Assembly (NCBI GenBank): GCA_003242885.1
Contig: QKMZ01000003.1
Span: forward strand, 1-64,000
DNA length: 64,000 nt
From: Candidatus Melainabacteria bacterium
Lineage (GTDB): Bacteria > Cyanobacteriota > Vampirovibrionia > Obscuribacterales > Obscuribacteraceae
Direction: 5' to 3'
Under the pieces are notes generated by a model. That model saw nothing but the letters and a program-made list of their open reading frames with translations. It was not told where the DNA came from and did not search any database. This document shows positions 8,581-16,947 of the stretch, in pieces; position 1 is the stretch's first letter, and each line of letters starts with the position of its first letter. The position numbers and the translations under genes were made by a program.

Positions 8581-9048
8581 CTAAAACCCAATTATTGAAC
8601 GAATCGAGTTGAGTAGACCTGGACTGCGAGTATGCAAATAGTCCAAGAAGCCTGGCTCAGAATACGCATCCCAGCCATAAGAACCGTTGTAATTGTTATT
8701 GCGATATGCGAGATACTGCGCTCTCATTTGAGCTTCGTACTGCTGCTGTTGCGCGCGCTGCATATTGCGGAGATTGTGCCTGTACCATTCGCGCTGGTCG
8801 TTCCAATTATTACCCCAATGAGTGTGCCAATAGTCACGATTAACATTGTTCGCAACCTTGCGATAGTTGTTGTACTGACGCTTTTTTGCTTTCTGGACGT
8901 TCTTGTAATACTTCTTTTGCCAGTTATTCTTTTGCTTCCAGTTATTGTTATGGCGATGATGATCGTGGTCGGCATAAGCAGCCATTGGGCTAACAATGGT
9001 CAGCAGCGCCAGTCCAGCCAAGAGACGCCGAGTAAAAACAGTGTTCAT
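8581..9048 (-). CDS. Small exported Asn/Tyr/Gln-rich basic protein
   Basis: A 155-residue secreted protein of unknown function. The start is at 9048, where GGAGG lies 6 bases upstream and the residues begin MNTVFTRRLLAGLALLTIVS, a good signal peptide ending at AYA-DH. A longer in-frame extension to 9246 has no ribosome binding site. The mature part starts with a His-rich stretch DHDHHRHNNN, which could bind metal. It continues with helical segments rich in Asn, Tyr, Gln, Lys and Trp, and ends in a hydrophobic helix LLNSIRSIIGF. Confidence 0.75.
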   Translation of the reverse strand: MNTVFTRRLLAGLALLTIVSPMAAYADHDHHRHNNNWKQKNNWQKKYYKNVQKAKKRQYNNYRKVANNVNRDYWHTHWGNNWNDQREWYRHNLRNMQRAQQQQYEAQMRAQYLAYRNNNYNGSYGWDAYSEPGFLDYLHTRSPGLLNSIRSIIGF

Positions 9049-9178
9049 CGAGCTCCTCCAGGTTGCAAAACAGCTCAGACGAGAGAGCCATTTCCTACAC
9101 GTCACGAGGGACGCCCGAAAGGCAGCAGGGTTCCCTCTCTGAGAAATTATTTTCCGAGCTTCGCAAGCGAAATGAAAA

Positions 9179-10015
9179 CTAAAGCTTTCCCCGCGTCCGC
9201 AACAACTCTTTGGGGTCGATAGTTTTGGAATTTGGCAAGGCACCACTGCCTCTGCCGCGCAGCTTGAAGATAATCCTGTCGACTATAAAACCTTCCGGCT
9301 CCACACAGTAGGCACCAGAAAGAGGATAGCCGAAGAGGAATACGAGATAAACATTTAACGCCAGCGTGCTGGCAATCACCACAGTCATCAAAGCCTGTCC
9401 AATCAGGCTCGACAAACCAAGGAAATAAGAGAAACCCAGGGTGAGAATGCCGCCAATTATTAGGACTGTCCAAAGTTCGGTCGAAACACCGTGCGAGCTG
9501 GTTATTAAGCGTGAGCGACGACTATCGCCGAGTTCCGAAACTCGATCTAAGCACATCTGGCGAATGTCCTTTTGATCGTCCGCGGTAGGCTTGAAGTCGA
9601 TTATTGTGTCCCACAATTCGTTGACCTGCACAATCGCCTTAGTGCTTACCTTGCCTTGTTTCATCGCGGGCCATTCATCTTCAATAACGGTCTCGACATA
9701 ACCAGAAGTCAGCTCCCGAACCTTAGTTTGCTGCGGCTCAGGTAGACCACGAGACAAAATATAGACGTCAGCAACGGCGTTGGCCTCTTGCTCAATCGTA
9801 TTGCGCAAGTCCGACATGTCCGTCATGGCATCAACAACGATAAGTCCGAGAAGTACAGCATAGAATGTTCCGACAACCTGAAAACTGTTGCCTGCAACTT
9901 CATTGAAGCTCTTCAGTTTTTCGACACCGACAATACGCCGCACAATCAACATGCCACCAACCGCAACGGCAGATGTGACAAGCATCACGAGAAATCCAAC
10001 AACGTAGGCGTTCAT
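9179..10015 (-). CDS. DUF4239-type (bestrophin-like) membrane protein
   Basis: A 278-residue inner-membrane protein matching the DUF4239 pattern. An N-terminal membrane helix is followed by FNEVAGNSFQVVGTFYAVLLGLIVVDAM. A periplasmic or cytoplasmic helical segment carries E-rich and D-rich turns. Two further helices, VLIIGGILTLGFSYFLGL and ALMTVVIASTLALNVYLVFLFGYPLSG, precede a Pro-Leu-Gly turn typical of the family. Members are widespread in cyanobacteria and other bacteria; the function is unknown, with a channel-like role suggested by distant similarity to bestrophins. Confidence 0.75.
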   Translation of the reverse strand: MNAYVVGFLVMLVTSAVAVGGMLIVRRIVGVEKLKSFNEVAGNSFQVVGTFYAVLLGLIVVDAMTDMSDLRNTIEQEANAVADVYILSRGLPEPQQTKVRELTSGYVETVIEDEWPAMKQGKVSTKAIVQVNELWDTIIDFKPTADDQKDIRQMCLDRVSELGDSRRSRLITSSHGVSTELWTVLIIGGILTLGFSYFLGLSSLIGQALMTVVIASTLALNVYLVFLFGYPLSGAYCVEPEGFIVDRIIFKLRGRGSGALPNSKTIDPKELLRTRGKL

Positions 10016-10095
10016 AAAATCAATCCCCTCTCCCCGCGCATATCCACCGCATATGGTGTCAGTTTTGCACGAGTAACCAGGGACAGTATAACTTC

Positions 10096-10581
10096 TTACA
10101 TGGTTCGCTGAGGTTCGCTATTTGGTTTGCTAATGACAGAAATGGTGCCGTTTGTTTCGAGCATGGCGACCTGAACATTCGCTAGCGACAAATGCCCAGC
10201 CGAACGAACTGACTCCATCAACTCACCTTTGGAAATCTTTTCCTTCTCCATGTTTTCCCATTTGATCTCGCCGTTGTGCACCAATACCAGAGGAGCCCCT
10301 TGCAAAGCTTTCGCTACCGGCTTGAATTTGTACGAAAGCGTATTAACGATATAACTCATGCCAACAAAAACAGACATCGCAATGAACGCAGCAACCAGGG
10401 AATCATCATTTTTTATAGCTGCCGAAGCAATCAAATCACCAACGGTAAACAACACAACTTGATCCACCGGCGACAATTGCCCGCCTTCTCGGTTAGCAAT
10501 TCGCAGAATGGTCAGAATGAAACAGAAGAGCAGGGTGCAACGGAGCACTAACTCGTGCCATGGTGTTTGCAGCTCAAACAT
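10096..10581 (-). CDS. DUF421 (YetF-like) membrane protein
   Basis: A 161-residue protein of the DUF421/YetF family. Three N-terminal transmembrane helices include the family phrase SPVDQVVLFTVGDLIASAAI. A soluble alpha/beta domain follows, with PLVLVHNGEIKWENMEKEKISKGELMESVRSAG and VQVAMLETNGTISVI. The length is typical of short family members. It is probably an inner-membrane protein whose C-terminal domain faces the cytoplasm. The biological role is not established; some family members are tied to spore or envelope functions. Confidence 0.85.
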   Translation of the reverse strand: MFELQTPWHELVLRCTLLFCFILTILRIANREGGQLSPVDQVVLFTVGDLIASAAIKNDDSLVAAFIAMSVFVGMSYIVNTLSYKFKPVAKALQGAPLVLVHNGEIKWENMEKEKISKGELMESVRSAGHLSLANVQVAMLETNGTISVISKPNSEPQRTM

Positions 10582-10773
10582 ATAAATACCTCTGGTTCAA
10601 TTCTTCAGGTCAATCCAATTGCGAGAAAAACATCTTTCATTGGACTTACGCTGCGCCCATTTGGCGACACTCACGCGTTAAGCATGACCGACCGAGATAG
10701 AGAATCGTTCCCGCAACAGTCAACTATCTTTGCCGGCTCGGTGCAGGGGATTCAAAGGCGTTAATATAGTCGC

Positions 10774-11334
10774 ATGTCAGGGCTTGATTTCAAGACGATT
10801 TGGGAGGAGAACAGGCGATACGCAATCACTGCGTTCATACTGTTTTTCCTTTATTGTGCGGCAATTGATATTTTGCCCCGCTCCTACTTGAAAACGACAC
10901 TATCGGCGCCGGTGTACAAAACGGCATCACTCCTTGGGTTAGAGCAGCGATTTCACACATTCTCACCCGAGCCCCCAAGACGAAATTCGAGAATCTACGC
11001 TTATATAAAGGCTGCCGATGGTTCAACCTCAATCTGGAATTATCCAGACGTTGAAAGACTGGGCAACCTACAACGAAAAATTCGCGCTCCACGATTCAGA
11101 ATTCTGGCCACAAGGAATTTGCGCAAAGACTCCATCCTATGGACTGATTTCGCGCGATATGTCGCCAGAGAAAATAACAAGTCAGCGTCAAGTCCACCGG
11201 CAGACATTACCTTCTACAAGCATACGGAAGCAATACCCGAACTAAATCCTACAACCGGGCAATTGAAGAGCAAGCAGAATAAGGAAGAATTCGTCTTCCA
11301 TTACAAGGTCACGTCAGGTGATCTTCCAGGATGA
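10774..11334 (+). CDS. HTTM-associated single-pass membrane protein
   Basis: A 186-residue protein with one N-terminal membrane helix (AITAFILFFLYCAAIDIL) and an extracytoplasmic domain. The phrase RFHTFSPEPPRRNSRIYAYI resembles the W-x-MFAP-x-PPR motif of small proteins encoded beside HTTM (horizontally transferred transmembrane domain) proteins. It is the first gene of a three-gene operon. Its stop overlaps the next start in ATGA (11331-11334), indicating translational coupling. It probably acts with the HTTM proteins in the membrane; the substrate is unknown. Confidence 0.75.
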   Translation: MSGLDFKTIWEENRRYAITAFILFFLYCAAIDILPRSYLKTTLSAPVYKTASLLGLEQRFHTFSPEPPRRNSRIYAYIKAADGSTSIWNYPDVERLGNLQRKIRAPRFRILATRNLRKDSILWTDFARYVARENNKSASSPPADITFYKHTEAIPELNPTTGQLKSKQNKEEFVFHYKVTSGDLPG

Positions 11335-12284
11335 TTGACGCCGAAAAGATCCGATCGTTGTGGCAGAGAATTTGGTTTGAACCAACGTCTCCAGCACCGT
11401 TTTGCATTTACAGAATAGCGTTTGGAGCAATCCTACTTCTTGCAACTGCAAGCAAATTGTTTGACATAAATCTTTGGTATTCCAGTAATGGAATCATTTC
11501 TGTTGCAACGGCGAAGCAATTCGCTGGTCCAAATTCGCTTTCTCTCTTCTTTTTGATTGAGCCTACCTCTCAGGTTGTACTCATCTCAATGCTCGTACTG
11601 ATGCTAGCCTCCGTGACTCTTTCTATTGGTTATAAAACGCGACTGAGTGCATTTCTTGTTTGGTTTTTAGCACTGAGTTTGAACAATCGAAATCAAGCCA
11701 TTTTGAATTGCGGTGATATCTTCACGCAGATCAGCGCACTGCTATTGGTGCTCGGGCCAGCGGGCGCTATGTATTCCGTCGACAGTTGGAACAAAAAACA
11801 CTCTTCAGCAAATAGAGAAAGCGAAAGAGATGCTACCGACGAAATCAAAACCATTCAAGGAGATAACGACAAAGTACTATGTGAGCCGTGGGCCCAGCGA
11901 TTACTGCAAGTACAAATAGCAGCAGTTTACGTCGCCGGGTTCTTCTGGAAATACGGAGCGTCCTGGTGGAACGGAACAGCTACCTATTACGCGATGAACA
12001 CAAAGGCTTACGTTCTCTGGAAAACGCCTTACATTTTTGATCAATTGTGGACAATTCAGCTCACCACGTGGTCCACGCTTGCCATAGAGTTTTCTCTATT
12101 TACTCTTATCTGGATCAGAGAATTGCGCCCGTGGGTTTTACTGGCTGGACTCGCACTGCACATCGGACTTTTGTTCACTATGAATTTTGCTTTTCTTCAG
12201 CTACTTATGATCGCTTCTTACATCAATTTTTTGAGTCCAGCAACGGTAGAAAAATTCGCCGGAAAGTTGAGACTGCAAATTTGA
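11331..12284 (+). CDS. HTTM domain membrane protein
   Basis: A 317-residue polytopic protein of the HTTM family, related to vitamin-K-dependent gamma-carboxylase membrane domains. It opens with PAPFCIYRIAFGAILLLATASKLFDINLWYSSNGI, the characteristic first helix and loop. Several helices follow, including the conserved SLNNRNQAILNCGDIF loop that holds polar residues expected near the active or binding site. A hydrophilic insert at residues 155-190 is likely cytoplasmic. Its stop codon (TGA) overlaps the proposed TTG start of the next gene by 4 bases. Bacterial HTTM proteins have no established reaction. Confidence 0.85.
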   Translation: MIDAEKIRSLWQRIWFEPTSPAPFCIYRIAFGAILLLATASKLFDINLWYSSNGIISVATAKQFAGPNSLSLFFLIEPTSQVVLISMLVLMLASVTLSIGYKTRLSAFLVWFLALSLNNRNQAILNCGDIFTQISALLLVLGPAGAMYSVDSWNKKHSSANRESERDATDEIKTIQGDNDKVLCEPWAQRLLQVQIAAVYVAGFFWKYGASWWNGTATYYAMNTKAYVLWKTPYIFDQLWTIQLTTWSTLAIEFSLFTLIWIRELRPWVLLAGLALHIGLLFTMNFAFLQLLMIASYINFLSPATVEKFAGKLRLQI

Positions 12285-14848
12285 ACGCTCCTCAAGACAA
12301 AAGCAAAACATTTGGCATAGCGTCATGGCTACTGGTACGTGCCGTTGCCGCCATCTATGTAATCGCCTTCACAAGTTTCATTTTCCAAATGCATGGACTC
12401 GTTGGCATTGACGGCATCATTCCAATTGATGAAACACTCAAGAAGTTAACAATGCAATTTGGACAACATGCATGGCACTACAAACCAACTCTCTTTTGGT
12501 TGGACTCTAGCGACTCGTTCTTGAACGTCGTAGCGTACTCAGGCTTAATTGCAGCGGTACTCGCGTTCGTCGGAATTCTTGCAGGACCAGCGCTACTGAT
12601 TTGTTGGATGACTTATTTATCCATTTGCAATATCGGAGGCGACTTCTTCAGCTTTCAATGGGACACCATGCTGTTGGAATGTGGACTTCTCTCAATGTTC
12701 TTGTTGCCTTGGACTCTGTTTGATCCCGTAGCTTCTCAAAAGCAACTCAAATACAACCCAGCAGCTTTGTTTTTATTTCGTTGGTTACTTTTTCGCGTGA
12801 TGTTCTTTTCCGGAGTCGCAAAATTCACGAATGAATCAGACTGTTGGAGAAATTTCTCTGCACTTACGCACTATTACGAAACCCAACTTCTGCCTAATGT
12901 CGTCGCTTGGTACGCACACAAGATGCCGCTCTGGTTGCACGTCGCATCGGTCCCACTAGTATTTGTTCTCGAGATCGTGATGCCATTTCTCTACTTTGCG
13001 GCAAAAAAACCGCGTGTGGCTGCTGGTGTTTTGACTATGCTTTTGCAGCTCGCCATGCTTCTCACAGGTAATCATGGATTTATAAATCTGTTGACCGCCG
13101 CGTTGTGCCTAAGTCTCTTCGACGATCAAACGCTAGCAGCAATGGTTCCAACCCAGCTCAAGGGAAAACTCGCAGACTGTTTCAGCTGCGCAACATCCAA
13201 TTGTGGGCTCAACCCTACAAGTTTCTACCTTAGTCCACAAGGCAAATCAATAATTGCATTTGTCATTGTTTTAACATCGCTTGTTTCTTACCAACACTTG
13301 CGTAATGTTCCTCAGCTGCCGCAAATTGTTCAATCGAAAATGTCAGATCTGATTTACGGATATCACCTAACAGGCAATTATAGGCTTTACCCAAAGGTAC
13401 TGAGCGAGCGCACGGAGATAGTCGTCGAAGGGAGCAACGACTTGGTTAGCTGGCAACCGTACCAATTCAAATTCCACATAGATACGCCGTCTGATGCACC
13501 ACCATTAGTATCGCCTTATCAACCCCGTCTGGATTGGAGAATGCGATTCGCGGCATTGACTCAAGCCAGTTATACAAAGTGGTTTCACAACTTCGTGCAG
13601 CGGCTACTGAAAGGGTCACCTGACGTTGTTGCGCTGCTTAAGACAAATCCGTTTCCCAATCATCCGCCAAAGTACATTCGTGCGGATGTATATCAATATA
13701 CTTTTACAACACAGGCTGAAAAAAATTCTACGGGTGATTGGTGGAAGAGAAAATTAGTCGCTCGTTATATTGATCCCGTAAGCATAAACGAGTCGGCACA
13801 GGAAGCCGCATCAGGATGCAACGTTGTCGCCTTTAATTCATTGAATGCAGACCATAGACTCATTCCATTGTTTGATGGAAAGCGAAGAACTAATTTTTCC
13901 GGCAATTGGTATGCGCGCTCGAAAACGGATTTGACACAGCAACTAAAGGAGTTAGAACTGAAAGCAGAACAGACGTCAGGAAGATTATTCAATAAAGACG
14001 CTGCGGATACAAAAAACATCTCTGATCCGGTTTTATGCATAATAGCTCCTCATGCGGCTTACAGATATTCTGGAATTACGGCAGCAAGGGCGTACCTTGC
14101 TCTACGCTCTCAGTATGTGGAACGAGTTTTTCTCATCGGACCTATACATCAGCGCACTCCAAAATTAGCTATCCATGGTGCGATTTTGCCGGAGAGTCTG
14201 ACTTTCACAACTCCTCTAGGCGAATTGAAGGTAGACCAGGACGCACTTGAGCGACTGGGTGGATGCTCTCTCTTCTCGAAAAACGAGTTAGCGCACAGGC
14301 GGGAACACTCAATCGAGATGCAGCTGCCGATGATCCGCCAGTATCTTAACAAGCCTCGGATAGTGCCAATTCTTGTCGGGAAACTCAATAGCATTGAAGA
14401 CGCAAAAACTATAGCGAACGCTATTCGTCAATTGATGAAAGACGGTGACGCGGTGATTATCAGTGCAGACTTCTCGCACTACGGATTGATGTACGGCTTT
14501 GCGCCAGAGGTACATGACCTAAAAGCGTTCGCATGCAAGCAGGACAGAGAAATATACTCCCTGGTCGAAAACAGAGACAGCACGGGTTTATGGCAACTAC
14601 AGCAAACGTCCAAGAACTACATTTGCGGATTCCCAGCTCTTCTGGTTTTGATTAACCTTTTACCGAAAGAAGCACACGCAAACTGCCTCGATTATTTCAA
14701 TTCGCAAGATGCAGGTGCGGGAGATTCAAAGCAAGAAAAAGAGCGATATGTGGGTTATGTCGCCGCTGCGTTTTCAGGCTGCAAATGGAATATCGAAAAT
14801 CCCCAGACTAAAGAGGCTGCGCACAAACTATCGAAGCAAACTCCTTGA
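12281..14848 (+). CDS. Lipase-maturation-factor-like membrane domain fused to a Memo-like domain
   Basis: An 855-residue two-part protein. The open frame extends upstream to 12047, but that part overlaps the HTTM gene. The likely start is TTG at 12281, overlapping the HTTM stop in TTGA. Residues 1 to about 560 match the lipase maturation factor family: many helices, GGDFFSFQWDTMLLECG, then YQPRLDWRMRFAAL near residue 412 and a WWKRK segment near 486. Residues from about 585 to the end form a Memo/AmmeMemoRadiSam-B-like domain with the family's putative metal-ligand positions: His in APHAAYRYSG (about 591), His in GPIHQRTP (about 622) and Cys in YICGFP (about 780). I know of no described fusion of these two. 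The 3' end overlaps the convergent EpsI-like gene by 41 bases. Confidence 0.85.
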   Translation: MNAPQDKSKTFGIASWLLVRAVAAIYVIAFTSFIFQMHGLVGIDGIIPIDETLKKLTMQFGQHAWHYKPTLFWLDSSDSFLNVVAYSGLIAAVLAFVGILAGPALLICWMTYLSICNIGGDFFSFQWDTMLLECGLLSMFLLPWTLFDPVASQKQLKYNPAALFLFRWLLFRVMFFSGVAKFTNESDCWRNFSALTHYYETQLLPNVVAWYAHKMPLWLHVASVPLVFVLEIVMPFLYFAAKKPRVAAGVLTMLLQLAMLLTGNHGFINLLTAALCLSLFDDQTLAAMVPTQLKGKLADCFSCATSNCGLNPTSFYLSPQGKSIIAFVIVLTSLVSYQHLRNVPQLPQIVQSKMSDLIYGYHLTGNYRLYPKVLSERTEIVVEGSNDLVSWQPYQFKFHIDTPSDAPPLVSPYQPRLDWRMRFAALTQASYTKWFHNFVQRLLKGSPDVVALLKTNPFPNHPPKYIRADVYQYTFTTQAEKNSTGDWWKRKLVARYIDPVSINESAQEAASGCNVVAFNSLNADHRLIPLFDGKRRTNFSGNWYARSKTDLTQQLKELELKAEQTSGRLFNKDAADTKNISDPVLCIIAPHAAYRYSGITAARAYLALRSQYVERVFLIGPIHQRTPKLAIHGAILPESLTFTTPLGELKVDQDALERLGGCSLFSKNELAHRREHSIEMQLPMIRQYLNKPRIVPILVGKLNSIEDAKTIANAIRQLMKDGDAVIISADFSHYGLMYGFAPEVHDLKAFACKQDREIYSLVENRDSTGLWQLQQTSKNYICGFPALLVLINLLPKEAHANCLDYFNSQDAGAGDSKQEKERYVGYVAAAFSGCKWNIENPQTKEAAHKLSKQTP

Positions 14849-15458
14849 GGCGATTAATCGCCTTCCGTCTGCTTCCAGCGACAGGTGTCGTCAACTCGGT
14901 CAGCCGGCACGGAACTCTGCCCACCACTGCAAGATGTGCTTGCTCCGGCAGACTCGTAGCAGGATAGCTCGCGGCACCGGCTTTCGATTGATAAGAAAAC
15001 AGCGCGATGTGTTTGCGCTCTTTCAGCGTGTACTCATAGAGGTTAACGGTGTGCGGTCCATTTGCGCCTTTGACGATAACACTCCTCAATTTCTTCGGAT
15101 TTGCCTTTGAATACTGCAGGCAAGCAAATAGATCGTGTAGCTGATGAATATTCGTTGCGTCTTGAACGACGCAGTCAATTTGGGTTCTCTCAGCTTGCTC
15201 CGCTTCTTCAAACTGTTTCCCTCCCAAAGTCGATGGACTATTAGAGTATTGGCGCAGCAAGAGTTTCACATTTAACGGTTTATAGTTTTTTTGCACTTCT
15301 GGCGTCATGGGCAAATCTTTGCCACTCCAGTTCTCCAAGTCGTATGCCAAGGATATTGGAGTAGAGGCATCTCGCTCACTCGCACAAAATGCCACCAATG
15401 TCGGTGTTGCAATGAGAGCTGTCGCAGCAAGGAAAGCCAGAGTTTGCTGCTTAGACAT
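14808..15458 (-). CDS. EpsI-like exosortase-associated protein
   Basis: A 216-residue protein encoded directly after the exosortase, with an 8-base overlap. The start at 15458 has AGGAGG 7 bases upstream. It begins with a signal anchor (LAFLAATALIATPTLVAFCA), then ISLAYDLENWSGKDLPMTPEVQ. This is the DUF3485/EpsI-type opening, in which a conserved Trp precedes a Gly-x-D/E-x-P turn. The rest, with NLYEYTLKERKHIALFSYQSK and a Cys near the end, agrees with exosortase-system-associated proteins of cyanobacteria. EpsI proteins accompany exosortases and are thought to assist processing of the sorted substrate in the envelope. Confidence 0.75.
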   Translation of the reverse strand: MSKQQTLAFLAATALIATPTLVAFCASERDASTPISLAYDLENWSGKDLPMTPEVQKNYKPLNVKLLLRQYSNSPSTLGGKQFEEAEQAERTQIDCVVQDATNIHQLHDLFACLQYSKANPKKLRSVIVKGANGPHTVNLYEYTLKERKHIALFSYQSKAGAASYPATSLPEQAHLAVVGRVPCRLTELTTPVAGSRRKAINRLKEFASIVCAQPL

Positions 15459-16305
15459 GCGCAAACCTCCTGTACTTCCAGAGCAGGAACATCGCCGATG
15501 GAAAGAGCAGAAATTCGATATTCGTGTGCATTGATAATGCAGCTTCCATCGAATGCCAGTGCGCAACCAACGCCATCAAGAACAATCTCAACCCATTCAT
15601 CGCCAAAGCCACTACAGCGGCGATAGCAATAAGTTGCAACACTACTCTTAGTTTCGTTGGGTCAAAAACGTTCCACAACAAAACAAAAAACATAAGCGTG
15701 CTCATCATTGGCAAACCGCTGCACGCGGGTGCGACTTCAAACGTGCTGTTGTTTACACAAAACACCGTTCCGCTTGCAGTGACAGGTATAAACAACGAAG
15801 CCAGTCCAGTAGCCATCTTTGCCGACAACAATTGCAGACTTGTACTGAGATGCGACTCGGCAGAGGCAGGCGCACCCGGAATAGCTGTAAGCGAAAACAA
15901 GAACACCGGCAACCAGTGCCTGAAATACTTACCTCCAGCAAACGCCCACAACAAGCCGGCAAACATGCCGATCGCGCTAAACCAAAACAATCGAGAAAAA
16001 TGGAAATACGTGCCAAAGACATTCAGGGCACTCATTAGAGATAGAAACAACAAACCAGAACGAGAACAGCAAACCGCAAAAGTCGGCGCCGTTTTCGTAA
16101 AACGAAACACACCAAAAACCAAAATTGCACATGCCGCGACCGGAAGAACGCAATCGGAAAATTGCATCCGCGACAGGCATTCGTACCACGTCACGGAAAC
16201 ACGAAAGCAGAGCGGAGCCAAAATAATCGCCCACAGTGCAAGCCAAAGTCTGAGACCTTTTGGTTGCAGTGTTGTTGATTCAGCTGGCGTATTAGTGCTT
16301 ACCAT
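15451..16305 (-). CDS. Exosortase (transmembrane cysteine transpeptidase/protease)
   Basis: A 284-residue polytopic membrane enzyme of the exosortase/archaeosortase family, which cleaves PEP-CTERM-like tails at the membrane. The catalytic triad is visible and in order: Cys195 in PACSG, Arg240 in MNGLRLF, and His260 in MHTNIEF. There are about eight hydrophobic helices. I chose the ATG at 16305 because it lies inside the last codons of the upstream substrate gene (14-base overlap), indicating coupled translation. An extended frame to 16380 lacks support. The pairing with one adjacent substrate and one EpsI-like protein indicates a dedicated sorting system. The subfamily resembles cyanobacterial exosortases, but I cannot assign the exact type. 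Confidence 0.9.
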   Translation of the reverse strand: MVSTNTPAESTTLQPKGLRLWLALWAIILAPLCFRVSVTWYECLSRMQFSDCVLPVAACAILVFGVFRFTKTAPTFAVCCSRSGLLFLSLMSALNVFGTYFHFSRLFWFSAIGMFAGLLWAFAGGKYFRHWLPVFLFSLTAIPGAPASAESHLSTSLQLLSAKMATGLASLFIPVTASGTVFCVNNSTFEVAPACSGLPMMSTLMFFVLLWNVFDPTKLRVVLQLIAIAAVVALAMNGLRLFLMALVAHWHSMEAALSMHTNIEFLLFPSAMFLLWKYRRFAHV

Positions 16306-16714
16306 CGTCCTTGGGCGAATCACTCGTGTGTTTCTTCTGGGCGTTTTTGTATGCGCAGTATGCGCCCGTCGCGCCAGCACCGAGCAAGGCGAGTGTCGCC
16401 GGGTCTAAACCTGGAGCCAGGGCTGTTCCACCGCCGCCACCGGGTCCGCCTGGACCAGGACCACCCGGCCCGGGGCCTGCACCGTCGCCGCCATCGCCAC
16501 CGTCACCGCCGTCACCGCCATCACCGCCGTCCCCACCATCACCGCCGGCGCCTCCATCACCACCGTCACCCCCATCTCCTTGGGCTATGGCAGCAGGCGC
16601 CAATGTGACACTCAAAAGCGACTGCGCAAGAAACAAAGTTCCTAAAAGGGTCGAACCTTTCAGGGCATTCTTCAATAAGTCGCGACGCGTCAGAGTTTCC
16701 TTCAATGCTGTCAT
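16292..16714 (-). CDS. Candidate exosortase substrate: Gly/Asp-repeat protein with Tat-like signal and PEP-like C-tail
   Basis: A 140-residue protein encoded immediately upstream of the exosortase. The start at 16714 has GAGGA 7 bases upstream; earlier ATGs do not. Residues 8-45 carry TRRDLLKNALKG plus a hydrophobic stretch, a twin-arginine-type signal. The middle is a repeat of GDGG units, then a GPGPGG segment, predicted disordered and possibly calcium-binding through Asp. The C-terminus DPATLALLGAGATGAYCAYKNAQKK follows the PEP-CTERM plan of a short motif, a hydrophobic helix and a basic end, with DPAT in place of VPEP. It has an unusually long hydrophilic tail after the basic residues. 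Confidence 0.75.
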   Translation of the reverse strand: MTALKETLTRRDLLKNALKGSTLLGTLFLAQSLLSVTLAPAAIAQGDGGDGGDGGAGGDGGDGGDGGDGGDGGDGGDGAGPGPGGPGPGGPGGGGGTALAPGLDPATLALLGAGATGAYCAYKNAQKKHTSDSPKDDGKH

Positions 16715-16947
16715 GGATTTCCTCATGGATGTAAATGGCAACAGCAGAGCTGTCAACAGGGCGGTGCAAAGGGTCTATCGAAGTATAGAAGAAATCCCAA
16801 ATTCAGCGTGTACAAAGCGCTTTACGCTTCGCTAATGACATTTCTCTTGAGAAGCCTATTCTGCAACCTCAAATTGGGCGAAGGGGAGGAAAAATGGCGC
16901 CACTGGGAACAATAGCTAAAGGTTCTTAGATCTAACGCAGAGGCAAA

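Noticed and set aside
12047-12280. N-terminal extension of the LMF-Memo protein
   Set aside because: It overlaps the HTTM gene in another frame and has no membrane or domain features. The TTG at 12281 with TTGA overlap is a better start.
15524-16408. 294-residue plus-strand frame
   Set aside because: Antisense to the exosortase gene, which has all three catalytic residues and an overlapping operon structure.
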